A stretch of 57,010 bases of DNA. It comes from Rhodohalobacter halophilus (GTDB taxonomy: Bacteria; Bacteroidota; Rhodothermia; Balneolales; Balneolaceae). The notes under the pieces are model-generated. The model searched no databases, was not told where the DNA came from, and was given only the letters and a program-made list of their open reading frames with translations. The stretch is taken from positions 1 through 57,010 of the forward strand of contig NZ_MDWE01000033.1 of the NCBI RefSeq assembly GCF_001715195.1, given 5' to 3'. A program made the translations under genes and the position numbers. This document shows, piece by piece, positions 15,891 to 24,542 of the stretch; the first letter of the stretch is position 1; each line of letters begins with the position of its first letter.

Positions 15891-15944
15891 ATTGATGTGT
15901 GTTGATTATTTCTTTATATTGTTCATCAAATAAATTTATCAGGC

Positions 15945-16739
15945 ATGACATTAAAAGAAGGAATACCGCGACACATTCAAATCACACAGTGGTTAGTTGA
16001 GGAAATTGAGAAAGGTGTATACCAACCGGATGAGAAACTTCCATCCGAAAATGAGCTCGCAAAAAAATTTGACGTCAGCCGGGTAACCATTCGGCGCGCA
16101 CTTCAATCTCTTGAAAACGAAGAGATTATCTATCGCTGCCAGGGACTTGGCTCATTTGTGAGTGACGGAAGAAAAAAACACAATCTTGTAAAGCTTACCG
16201 ATTTCAATGAGGATATGAAGTCTGCAGGACTGGAAGCTTCTTCTGTGGTTAAACGATTCGAGGTAATTACAGCGCCTAAATGGCTGGCTGAACGCCTTAA
16301 CATTGAAGCGAATATAAAAGTACTTCAGGTTGACAGGCTTCGCCTGGGAGATGGTGAACCCATTGCGTACGACACCTCCTGGCTGCCAATTTTTTATGGT
16401 CAGTTGCTATCGAAAGAAGCCTTGAAGGAGAAAACCATCTACTCAATCCTCGAAGACGATTACGACATTGAAGTCACCAAAGGTTGTTATCGGATGTCTG
16501 CCACTGCAGCAGATGAAGATCTTGCCGAGCAGCTTGATGTCCCTGTTAATACACCACTGTTCTTAATTGACCGGATTTCCTATACCATTGGTGAGAAACC
16601 GATCTATTACCAAAAACGATACTACCGTAACGACCAGGTTATGTATGAAATGACTCTTGAACGAGGGAAGAATGATACTTCAAAGTCTGAATCGCTACCC
16701 CTTAAAGAGTTTGTACCTGTTTTCCATTCAACTCATTAA
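15945..16739 (+). CDS. GntR-family (HutC/UTRA) transcriptional regulator of the sulfur island
   Basis: A 264-aa regulator. The N-terminal winged helix (about 8-74) has the family motif LPSENELAKKFDVSRVTIRR and the wing YRCQGLGSFV. The UTRA effector domain covers about 90-245. Two cysteines stand out: Cys65 in the wing, where the family usually has Arg/Lys before Q-G-x-G, and Cys181 in the effector domain (TKGCYRMSA). Sulfide operons are usually ruled by ArsR-type (SqrR/BigR), CsoR-type (CstR) or FisR regulators, so a GntR type is unexpected. Position opposite SQR and two matching palindromes suggest it represses the run. The effector is unknown; a persulfide-sensing dithiol is possible but untested. 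Confidence 0.9.
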   Translation: MTLKEGIPRHIQITQWLVEEIEKGVYQPDEKLPSENELAKKFDVSRVTIRRALQSLENEEIIYRCQGLGSFVSDGRKKHNLVKLTDFNEDMKSAGLEASSVVKRFEVITAPKWLAERLNIEANIKVLQVDRLRLGDGEPIAYDTSWLPIFYGQLLSKEALKEKTIYSILEDDYDIEVTKGCYRMSATAADEDLAEQLDVPVNTPLFLIDRISYTIGEKPIYYQKRYYRNDQVMYEMTLERGKNDTSKSESLPLKEFVPVFHSTH

Positions 16740-16751
16740 AGTACTTGTGAT

Positions 16752-17015
16752 ATGAAGAAAAATATGGGTTCTATCGATAAAGCCATCCGTTCAATCATCG
16801 CTGTCGGGGTTGGTGTGCTCTACTTTAGCGGAACAATTTCCGGATCAACGGCCATCATTCTCGGAGCGTTGGCTATCGTGTTTTTGCTTACCAGTTTTGC
16901 GGGAAGCTGTCCGCTCTACATGCCATTTGGTATTTCTACCCGAAAAGAGCATGAAAACAGCTCAGCACGGCAGACTTCAATTGCCCACCCATCGGAAAAA
17001 GTGTATCTTGTTTAG
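16752..17015 (+). CDS. DUF2892 (YgaP-like TM domain) membrane protein
   Basis: An 87-aa protein. It begins MKKNMGSIDKAIRSIIAVGVG, then has two hydrophobic segments and FAGSCPLYMPFGIST, the signature of the DUF2892 domain found alone or fused to rhodanese in YgaP. The conserved Cys is present. The gene starts 12 bp after the GntR stop, so they form a two-gene unit. In other bacteria such proteins stand next to rhodanese and sulfide genes, and here too it joins the sulfur island. A C-terminal hydrophilic tail of about 25 residues is unusual. Confidence 0.88.
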   Translation: MKKNMGSIDKAIRSIIAVGVGVLYFSGTISGSTAIILGALAIVFLLTSFAGSCPLYMPFGISTRKEHENSSARQTSIAHPSEKVYLV

Positions 17016-17046
17016 CTGAAACAAAAATTCAATTCTATCAACTGAT

Positions 17047-17364
17047 ATGACTTTCTTGCAAGTATTTTTTCTATTGGGTTCACCCGAAGGCGGTGGCGAC
17101 GGCGCTATGATTAACCTTCTCTTTTTAGGAGCCCTCTTCTTTGTCTTTTACTTCTTCATTATTCGCCCACAAAGCAAACGACAGAAAGAGATTCAGAAAA
17201 AAGTAAGTGAAATGAAAAAGGGTGATAAAGTCGTTACTTCCGGCGGTATGTTTGGTGTAGTTACATCCATTGAAGATGAAACCGTACTGCTCGAAATTGA
17301 CAGCGGCGTGAAAGCTCGCTTTCAAAAGGGCTCTATTACCGACGTAAATCCAAATAAGAAGTAA
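17047..17364 (+). CDS. yajC: Preprotein translocase subunit YajC
   Basis: A 105-aa protein with one membrane helix (about 22-42), followed at once by FIIRPQSKRQKEIQKKVSEM and KGDKVVTSGGMFGVVTSI, the YajC hallmark. It associates with SecDF in the Sec translocon. The gene follows DUF2892 by 31 bp and precedes ribBA by 35 bp on the same strand. Confidence 0.95.
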   Translation: MTFLQVFFLLGSPEGGGDGAMINLLFLGALFFVFYFFIIRPQSKRQKEIQKKVSEMKKGDKVVTSGGMFGVVTSIEDETVLLEIDSGVKARFQKGSITDVNPNKK

Positions 17365-17399
17365 CCCGGCGATACCGGTTACACGGCAGTTTATTTGTT

Positions 17400-18623
17400 A
17401 TGAGTGATTCTCCCTTCCATTCCATAGAAGAAGCCATTGAGGATATCCGTGCGGGTAAAATGATCATCGTTGTGGATGATGAAGACCGTGAGAATGAGGG
17501 AGATTTTCTGATGGCTGCCGACAAAGTCACACCGGATGCCATCAATACGATGGTAATACATGGACGCGGCCTGGTATGTGTACCCATCACCCGCCACCGT
17601 GCCCACGAGCTGAACCTGGACTATATGGTCACCGAAGGTGCTGATCCGGATGAGGCCGCATTTACCATTTCTGTTGACCACAAAAAGCTGACTACTACGG
17701 GTATATCCGCACCCGATCGTGCAAATACGATCAAAGAGATGATCAACCCGAAAGCACACCCCTCAGACTTTCGGCGTCCCGGCCATGTTTTTCCACTGAT
17801 CAGTGTTGAAGGTGGCGTTCTCAGGAGAGCAGGGCACACCGAAGCTGCGGTTGATCTAGCACGGCTCGCTGACTGTGCACCTGCCGGTATCATCTGCGAA
17901 ATTATGCACGACGACGGAGAGATGGCACGCCTCCCCGAGCTGATCAAACTCTCTAAAAAGTTTGACATGAAACTGGTGACGATTAAAAATCTGATCGCCT
18001 ACCGGATGAAGCATGAGTCGCTCATCAAAAAGGTGCTTTCGGTTGATATGCCAACCATCCACGGCGATTTCAAGCTGCATGTTTTTGAAGAGAAACTCAC
18101 CGGAGAGCACCACCTGGCCTTCACAAAAGGTGAATGGACAAAAGAGGATCCTGTTTTAGTCCGGGTGCACTCCGCAAATCCGCTGGCCGATATTTTCGGC
18201 AGCAAGCGAAGCGATAAAACCGGCCTGCTGCACGAGAGCATGAAGATGGTTGCCAAGTCCGATCATGGAGTAGTACTCTATATGGATCAGATGAGCCGGG
18301 AATTTAGTATTGTCGATCAAATTACTGCAATTCGCCTTCAGGATGATGGGTTGAATAAAGATCAAATCCGGTCGAAACTGGGTTCCAAAATGGACTCTCG
18401 TGATTACGGTGTCGGCGCCCAGATTCTGCACATGCTCGGAATCCGCAAGTTGCGACTCCTTACGAACAATCCAGTGAAACGCGTTGGACTGAAAAGCTTT
18501 GGTCTGGAAATGGTGGATGAAGTGCCCATTCCTCTGGATCACATCGATACGGATCACCCCGATGAGAAACTCGACAAACCCCAATCCAAAGAGGGATTTC
18601 TGAAAAAACTGATGCTTGAGTAA
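17400..18623 (+). CDS. ribBA: 3,4-dihydroxy-2-butanone-4-phosphate synthase with degenerate GTP cyclohydrolase II domain
   Basis: A 407-aa protein. The N-terminal RibB domain (about 5-205) is intact: VVDDEDRENEGDFLMAA, then RRPGHVFPL and RRAGHTEAAVDLARLA. It makes dihydroxybutanone phosphate for riboflavin. The C-terminal RibA domain (about 210-395) keeps its fold markers (DYGVGAQILHMLG, TNNPVKRVG) but has lost the zinc cysteines. Where active enzymes have S-E-C-L-T-G-D...R-C-D-C, this one reads HSANPLADIFGSKRSDKT. GTP cyclohydrolase II activity is therefore unlikely, and a separate ribA should exist elsewhere. It may have kept a structural or regulatory role. Confidence 0.93.
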   Translation: MSDSPFHSIEEAIEDIRAGKMIIVVDDEDRENEGDFLMAADKVTPDAINTMVIHGRGLVCVPITRHRAHELNLDYMVTEGADPDEAAFTISVDHKKLTTTGISAPDRANTIKEMINPKAHPSDFRRPGHVFPLISVEGGVLRRAGHTEAAVDLARLADCAPAGIICEIMHDDGEMARLPELIKLSKKFDMKLVTIKNLIAYRMKHESLIKKVLSVDMPTIHGDFKLHVFEEKLTGEHHLAFTKGEWTKEDPVLVRVHSANPLADIFGSKRSDKTGLLHESMKMVAKSDHGVVLYMDQMSREFSIVDQITAIRLQDDGLNKDQIRSKLGSKMDSRDYGVGAQILHMLGIRKLRLLTNNPVKRVGLKSFGLEMVDEVPIPLDHIDTDHPDEKLDKPQSKEGFLKKLMLE

Positions 18624-18774
18624 TCAACTCTCTCCTTCCGAAAGAGCATTTCGCAACAGAAATTCACAAGATGCAACCAAGTTCATTAAAGATTTGTAAG
18701 GAGCGCTTTTCAAAGAAAGGCGTGTTGCATGATACTATATCTCAAAAGATCTTAACTCTCTGCTTGCTGACTTT

Positions 18775-19404
18775 TTAATCCTTCCCTACATCAGAACCTA
18801 TAGCTGAATGATCTGTAGCACCTGCATCTTTACCACCTGATATTTCAGCAGCGTTATCTTCTATTTCGTTACTCTCTTTACGCTCCTCTTCCGGCATGAT
18901 TTTTTTGTGAAACAGTATCATCACAATAATTGAAGTAGAAATTGCTATATCTGCAACATTAAAGATGTACGGAAAAACGGGTGTATCACCGACTCTCAAA
19001 TAGAAGTGAATAAAATCGACAACATGCCCCTCCAAAACACCGCCGTATCCGCCCACAATTCCCATAAACAGACGGTCGTAGATATTCCCAAGTGCTCCCC
19101 CAATAATCAGCCCCATGCACATCAGGTACCCAAAATTGGCTTTATTCAGGGTGTAGACAATGTAACCGATAATCCCGATGGTGGCCGAAATGGCAATAAT
19201 GCTAATGGTAGGCGTAGAGAGCCAGTCCATTCCCATGGCCATACCGGGATTTTTGGTAAAATTAAAAGCGAGCCACCCTTCAATAAGGTCAACCTGGTGC
19301 AAATTCGGGTTGGTACGAATTGCATGCTTTGATAGCTGATCCAGGATCAGAACCACAATAGCCGGTAAAGAAAAGGTGAGTAGCTTTTTCGCTTTTTCAG
19401 ACAA
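18775..19404 (-). CDS. lspA: Lipoprotein signal peptidase II
   Basis: A 209-aa membrane aspartyl protease that removes lipoprotein signal peptides. It has four membrane segments and the two catalytic Asp motifs GGALGNIYDR and FNVADIAIS. It exceeds the usual length of about 160 by a hydrophilic, acidic tail (from about 165) that is rich in Glu, Asp and Gly. The start is a TTG, because no ATG precedes the first membrane helix in frame. It is the last of ileS - dksA-like - lspA, 14 bp after the DksA-like gene. Confidence 0.92.
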   Translation of the reverse strand: MSEKAKKLLTFSLPAIVVLILDQLSKHAIRTNPNLHQVDLIEGWLAFNFTKNPGMAMGMDWLSTPTISIIAISATIGIIGYIVYTLNKANFGYLMCMGLIIGGALGNIYDRLFMGIVGGYGGVLEGHVVDFIHFYLRVGDTPVFPYIFNVADIAISTSIIVMILFHKKIMPEEERKESNEIEDNAAEISGGKDAGATDHSAIGSDVGKD

Positions 19405-19418
19405 AATTCAGTTGCTAA

Positions 19419-19823
19419 CTATCTGCGTTTCAGTTTTGCCTCAATGCTCAACTGCGTGTGCGGCACAGCTTCAAGACGGCCTTTGGCAATCTTCTTACCT
19501 GTAACTTTACACACACCGTATGTTTTATTATCAATACGGGTAAGTGCATCGTCGAGGTAGCGAATAAACTTCTTTGTACGGTTAAAGAGCATGTACGTCT
19601 TTTCACGCTCCTGTGCATCCGTACCGGCATCTGCCATATGAAATGAGTAGGCCGATTCATCCGAAGAGTTCTCCATACTTTCGCGCAGAGTACTCTGAAG
19701 AGCATTCAGCTCCTGTTCCGCTTCGTCCCGTTTTTTAAGGATAATTTCACGGAAATATTCCAGTTCTTCGTCGTTATACGGACTGATTCGATCTTTTGAT
19801 TTGGAATCTTTTGAAGATGCCAT
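19419..19823 (-). CDS. TraR/DksA-family protein with reduced zinc finger
   Basis: A 134-aa protein. The N-terminal coiled coil (about 18-60) and the helix with SSDESAYSFHMADAGTDAQEREK resemble DksA, which enters the RNA polymerase secondary channel. The C-terminal finger reads YGVCKVTGKKIAKGRLEAVP and then QLSIEAK: only one of the four zinc cysteines remains, as often seen in Bacteroidota relatives. It is placed between ileS and lspA with gaps of 11 and 14 bp, the usual order in this group. Role in stringent-type control is inferred from the family. Confidence 0.9.
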   Translation of the reverse strand: MASSKDSKSKDRISPYNDEELEYFREIILKKRDEAEQELNALQSTLRESMENSSDESAYSFHMADAGTDAQEREKTYMLFNRTKKFIRYLDDALTRIDNKTYGVCKVTGKKIAKGRLEAVPHTQLSIEAKLKRR

Positions 19824-19834
19824 AATTCTGATGA

Positions 19835-22800
19835 TTAGTTGTTAGTAATTCTTCGTATCGAAATCTCACAATCCCGGTCTTCAATATCCCAGGATTTCAC
19901 AAAATCTGATACGTCAAGTAGTTCAGGGGTAATTTCTTCTGCCAGAGTTTCCGACTTGATGTTTTCACGGTTTGCATCAACGGCTTCGGCAATTTCGCTG
20001 TTGCCGGCAAAGCCGATCACAATCCGGTCGGTTACATCAAAATCGGCCTCTTTCCGCATATTCTGAATTCGGTTCACAAATTCGCGAGAAAGGCCCTCTT
20101 TCTGAAGTTCTGGTGTAATTTCTGTATCCACAGCTACGGTAATGCCATCCTCGGTTTCCACCGACCACCCCTGCAGTCCGGAACGTTGGATCTCAATCTC
20201 ACCGGATGAGATCCGAACTTTATCACCGCCCTCAATTTCAAGCTCAATAGCGCCTTCATTTTCATATTCAGAAATCTCTTCGGTAGAAAGATTTTGAATA
20301 CGAGCTGCAACCGGTTTCATTTTCTTACCCAGCCGTTTTCCCAACACCGGGAAGTTTGGCTTCGCCGTTTTACTGACAATTCCGGAGTCGTCATCGACAA
20401 ATTCAATATCTTTAACGTTCACCTCGTCCAGAATAATGTCCTTCACGGCTTCAACCACAGATCGTTCCTCTTCATCAATTGGAAGAATGATTTTAGAGAG
20501 TGGCTGCCGCACGTTGATGTCAATCTGGTTCCGCACGCGCAACACAATGGAACTCACGGTTCGTGCAATATCCATACGTCGTTCAAGCTGCTTGTCGATC
20601 GCGGTCTCCTCTACGGTTGGGTAGAATGAAATATGCACGGACTCTTCATCCTGTCCGGTCACTTCATTCAATCGCTGATAGAGCCATTCGCCCAGATACG
20701 GCGCAGTAGGGCTGATGATTTTTGCCAGGCTGACCAGGCACTCATACAGGGTTTGATAGGCGGCCGTTTTGTCCAGACTTTTGCCCTCTTTCCAGAAGCG
20801 GCGCCGGTTCCGGCGGACGTACCAGTTACTCAGCTCCTCCACAAAACGCTCCACTTCCCGGGCCGCTTTGGTCGGCTCATACTCATCCAGGTACTCATCC
20901 ACGCACTTCACGGTGGTGTTAAGGCGTGAGATCACCCATCGGTCCATCTCCGTTCGTTCCGACTTTGGAAGCGGCGAACCGGAGTAGGTAAACCCATCAA
21001 TGTTCGCATACATCGCAAAGAATGAGTAGGTGTTCACGATGGTATTGAAAAACTTGCGCTGTGTCTCCTGCAAGCCCTCTTCGCTGAACTTGAGATTCTC
21101 CCACGGAGAAGAGTTGCTCATCATATACCAGCGAACGGTATCGGCTCCATACTTCTGGATCACTTCAAACGGATCCACCGAATTCCCTTTCGACTTACTC
21201 ATCTTCTCGCCGTTAGCATCGAGCACCAGCCCATTGGAGACCACATTTTTATATGCGGGCTTATCAAACAGCATAGTAGCCAGTGCGTGAAGTGTATAGA
21301 ACCAGCCGCGTGTCTGGTCCACACCCTCAGCAATAAAATCGGCCGGGAAGTTGGTCTTAAATTTGTCTTTGTTCTCAAACGGGTAGTGCCACTGCGACCA
21401 CGGCATCGAGCCGGAATCAAACCATACATCCAGCAGATCCGGAATACGTCTCATGGTTCCGCCATCGGGGCCTTCCCATGTAAATTCATCAATGTGCGGA
21501 CGGTGAAGATCGATCTCCACATCATCGGAGATTCCCGCTTTCTTGCGCAGTTCCTCCACGCTTCCGATACACTCGATATGCTCCGGGTTTTTATCGCTCA
21601 CCCAGATCGGTATCGGTGTACCCCAGTAGCGCTGACGCGAAACGGCCCAGTCCACATTGTTCTCAAGCCAGGTTCCGAAACGTCCGGTTCCGGTACTTTC
21701 CGGCTTCCAGTTAATTCCCTTGTTCAGCTCCACCATTTTATCCTTTACGGCGGTGGTGCGGATAAACCACGACTCTACCGGATACGACATCAGCGGCGTG
21801 CCTTTGCGCCAGTCGAACGGATAGTTGTGCACGTACACATCATGGTGATACATACGGTTCTTCTCCTTTATGGCGCGGCTGATCTCTTTATCGGCGTCTT
21901 TAAACCACTGACCGGCAAAATCGGGTGCCTGATCCGTAAATCTTCCATCCCTGTCAACCGGGTTAAACATTGGAATTCCGGCTTTCTTACACGACTCGTA
22001 GTCATCCGCACCAAAAGCAGGTGCCGTATGAACCACGCCGGTACCATCTTCGGTGGTTACGTAATCTGCTTCAATAACTCGCCAGGCTTCTTCCTTCTTA
22101 AATTCCTTCAGGGCAAATTCAAAAACAGGCTTATAGGTCCAGCCGATCAGGTCGGAACCTCTATAGCTCTCTACAATTTCATAGTCGTGGTTGAGGGCAT
22201 CTTCCAGGCAGTCTTTGGCCAGGATGTAGAATTCGGTGCGATCACCCTCACTCACTTTCACCTTCACATACTCCAGTTTCGGGTTCACGGCCAGCGCCAT
22301 GTTCGAAACAATGGTCCACGGAGTTGTGGTCCATGCGAGGAAGAATACGTTTTCGTCGGCATCCAGCGGGAATTTGACGTAGATCGACGGATCCTGCGTC
22401 TCTTTATAGCCGAGGCTCACCTCGTGCGAAGAGAGCACGGTTCCGCTGCCCGGCGAGTACCACTGGATTTTATATCCTTGGTAGACCAATCCTTTATCAT
22501 AAAGCTCTTTGAACGCCCACCAAACCGACTCAATGTAGTCATTTTCGAATGTGACGTAGGGATCATCCAAGTCCACCCAATAAGCCATTCGATTCGTGAG
22601 ATCATCCCACAGATCCTTGTATTTGAGTACACTCTCGCGGCACTTGGCGTTGTACTCGGCCATGCCGTAATCTTCAACCTGGGATCGACCTTCGAGTCCC
22701 AGCTCCTTCTCCACTTCAATCTCTACCGGAAGGCCGTGGGTATCCCATCCGCCTTTGCGATCTACGCGAAAACCCTTCAGTGTTTTGTAGCGGCAGAACA

Positions 22801-23005
22801 GATCCTTTACGGTCCGCGCCATCACGTGGTGAATACCCGGTTTTCCGTTCGCGGTGGGTGGCCCCTCATAGAACGTGAACGGAATTCCATCCTCGCGGGA
22901 AGTCAGACTTTTCTTAAAAATCTTGTTCTCCTTCCACCAATTCAGGATTTCCACTTCCGCTTTTGGGTAAGCGAGCTGTTTAACTTCGTCGAATTTTTTA
23001 GCCAT
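19835..23005 (-). CDS. ileS: Isoleucyl-tRNA synthetase (type 2)
   Basis: A 1056-aa class I synthetase. The HIGH-like site is GKPGIHHV (residues 54-61) and the KMSKS site EKMSKSKGNS is near residue 601. The long editing CP1 domain (about 180-420) includes TTEDGTGVVHTAPAFGADDY. Length and the GIHH form fit the type 2 (eukaryote-like) IleRS, a form often less sensitive to mupirocin; that property is family knowledge and not visible here. No zinc-binding C-terminal cysteine cluster is seen. It heads an ileS - dksA-like - lspA unit. Confidence 0.97.
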   Translation of the reverse strand: MAKKFDEVKQLAYPKAEVEILNWWKENKIFKKSLTSREDGIPFTFYEGPPTANGKPGIHHVMARTVKDLFCRYKTLKGFRVDRKGGWDTHGLPVEIEVEKELGLEGRSQVEDYGMAEYNAKCRESVLKYKDLWDDLTNRMAYWVDLDDPYVTFENDYIESVWWAFKELYDKGLVYQGYKIQWYSPGSGTVLSSHEVSLGYKETQDPSIYVKFPLDADENVFFLAWTTTPWTIVSNMALAVNPKLEYVKVKVSEGDRTEFYILAKDCLEDALNHDYEIVESYRGSDLIGWTYKPVFEFALKEFKKEEAWRVIEADYVTTEDGTGVVHTAPAFGADDYESCKKAGIPMFNPVDRDGRFTDQAPDFAGQWFKDADKEISRAIKEKNRMYHHDVYVHNYPFDWRKGTPLMSYPVESWFIRTTAVKDKMVELNKGINWKPESTGTGRFGTWLENNVDWAVSRQRYWGTPIPIWVSDKNPEHIECIGSVEELRKKAGISDDVEIDLHRPHIDEFTWEGPDGGTMRRIPDLLDVWFDSGSMPWSQWHYPFENKDKFKTNFPADFIAEGVDQTRGWFYTLHALATMLFDKPAYKNVVSNGLVLDANGEKMSKSKGNSVDPFEVIQKYGADTVRWYMMSNSSPWENLKFSEEGLQETQRKFFNTIVNTYSFFAMYANIDGFTYSGSPLPKSERTEMDRWVISRLNTTVKCVDEYLDEYEPTKAAREVERFVEELSNWYVRRNRRRFWKEGKSLDKTAAYQTLYECLVSLAKIISPTAPYLGEWLYQRLNEVTGQDEESVHISFYPTVEETAIDKQLERRMDIARTVSSIVLRVRNQIDINVRQPLSKIILPIDEEERSVVEAVKDIILDEVNVKDIEFVDDDSGIVSKTAKPNFPVLGKRLGKKMKPVAARIQNLSTEEISEYENEGAIELEIEGGDKVRISSGEIEIQRSGLQGWSVETEDGITVAVDTEITPELQKEGLSREFVNRIQNMRKEADFDVTDRIVIGFAGNSEIAEAVDANRENIKSETLAEEITPELLDVSDFVKSWDIEDRDCEISIRRITNN

Positions 23006-23230
23006 ATTGAACGATATCGTTCATTCTGAAAAATTTTTATAAGCACTAAATATACGAAAAGGTTTGCAATGTAAATACCTTCCCGAAGAACCAAATTTGT
23101 ACCCTTTTTTCTGTTAGCGGGTGAATATATAGGGAGAGACGGAGAAAGTCAGGTTAAAGTTTTGTTTAAAAAATTGAGTTAAGACCTTATAATTGAGTCA
23201 GAACTATAAAGAATATCATCTATTTCAATT

Positions 23231-23743
23231 ATGCCTGACTCAAACCCCATCACAAAAGAAAATCCATACAAAATCGTCTTTGTCTGCCTCGGTAATATCT
23301 GCCGAAGCCCGACCGCCGAGGGTGTGATGCAGCACCTGGTGAACGAACGCGGCCTTCAGCCCTACTTCTATATCGACTCGGCCGGGACGTCCGCCTACCA
23401 CATCGGGGAGCCTGCCAACAGCAAGGCACAAAAAGTGGCGAATGAAAGAGGGTTTGAGCTCAAATCCAGAGCGCGCCGGTTTGAAGCAGAAGACCTGGAG
23501 GAGTTCGACCTGATACTGGCGATGGACCGGGAGAACTACCAGAACATTCTGGCTTTAGACGGTAACGGCAGCTATTCCGACAAGGTTAAACTAATGCGCG
23601 AGTTCGACCCGAAAGCCGAAAACAACGCCGAAGTGCCCGATCCCTACTACGGCGGCATGGACGGATTCAACAATGTATTTGATATCGTAAAAAGAAGCTG
23701 CGAAAACCTGCTCGACGAACTGGAAGAGAGTGTTGAGAAATAA
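23231..23743 (+). CDS. Low-molecular-weight protein-tyrosine phosphatase
   Basis: A 170-aa protein. The P-loop VCLGNICRSPTAEG provides the nucleophile Cys19 and Arg25. The general-acid Asp is in VPDPYYGG near the C-terminus, and a typical STAGTSAYHIGEPA-like segment is present (DSAGTSAYHIGEPAN). It starts on the opposite strand from ileS, 225 bp away, and ends at a clear terminator. The substrate is unknown; family members act on phosphotyrosine kinases of exopolysaccharide export or on phosphoarginine. Confidence 0.94.
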   Translation: MPDSNPITKENPYKIVFVCLGNICRSPTAEGVMQHLVNERGLQPYFYIDSAGTSAYHIGEPANSKAQKVANERGFELKSRARRFEAEDLEEFDLILAMDRENYQNILALDGNGSYSDKVKLMREFDPKAENNAEVPDPYYGGMDGFNNVFDIVKRSCENLLDELEESVEK

Positions 23744-23797
23744 TTGTGTCTTGATTCGCCTGACTCTGGGTTGCATTGAAACTAATTAATAACTGTA

Positions 23798-23830
23798 CCC
23801 CGGATCGCCTGATCCGGGGGCTTTATTTAG
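23798..23830 (+). terminator. Rho-independent terminator after the phosphatase gene
   Basis: A 9-bp stem, CCCCGGATC/GATCCGGGG with loop GCCT, is followed by GCTTTATTTAGTTTT. It lies about 55 bp past the stop codon. Confidence 0.85.
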
Positions 23831-24542
23831 TTTTGAAAAAAAACAACTTTTCCCACCACCGCCTCTACCCTGATTTGATCTTTAAACCAATCTTCCTATT
23901 CGGCGAGGATATGTTTAGACTGTGATTTTTCTACCCATGTTTCATCCCTATGGGATGATGGATGGTGGTAGACTAGAGATGGTATATTTATTAGGTGCAC
24001 GATTCTGGTTTGGGGTTTACTATCTTACGTAATTGTAGCTTCCCTCATTGTGGCGTTGCCCGATGCTTCGAGCCGCCGGAGGGAGGGGCAGGGGGTGGGT
24101 CGCCCCTACAGGGCTTTTCTTTATTTTATCTCTAAGATACCCACCATTAAAATGGTGGGCTATAATGTATAGCCATGGCTACGCCATTTATAATACATCG
24201 AAAAAATTACCTGAATGAATTACATCCCCAACCCCGTAGGGGTGCCCCACACATAGCCCGGGGTTTCAACTCCGGGTAAACATGTACAGCAACATTTTTA
24301 CCGCCGAATAGAGGGCTTTGCTCAGAGCTATTAACAGTTTTGAGGCGGTTTCGCGCTGTGCAAAAGACATGGTATTCTTTTAAAACACCCGCTTTTCTCT
24401 TTATTTACACCTAATAATCAATTGTTTAATTTAGCAGGTCCTGTGAGCAAAAATCCCATGTCTGATTTGATATACATTCCGCGAACCAGGCGACCCGTTG
24501 TACAAACTCAGACACATTTCGCATAGCAAACACTTTCAATCC
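23831..24542. repeat. Repeat-rich gene-free stretch
   Basis: No gene is supported in these 700 bp. It holds several short palindromes: TTTCTACCCATGTTTCATCC with CATCCCTATGGGATG (about 23928-23957); CCACCATTAAAATGGTGG (about 24141); ATAGCCATGGCTACGCCATT (about 24171); and ACCCCGTAGGGGT with AGCCCGGGGTTTCAACTCCG (about 24231-24275). The first echoes the sequence near 5360. Such units are scattered in Bacteroidota genomes. The last 200 bp before the next gene look like ordinary AT-rich promoter sequence. Confidence 0.65.

Noticed and set aside
17365-17399. FMN riboswitch before ribBA
   Set aside because: Only 35 bp separate yajC from ribBA, and none of the conserved RFN-element words is present.
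21287-23029. A 580-codon open frame on the plus strand opposite ileS
   Set aside because: It lies wholly antisense to a conserved synthetase gene, has no recognisable domain and low-complexity composition. Long antisense frames arise from codon bias.
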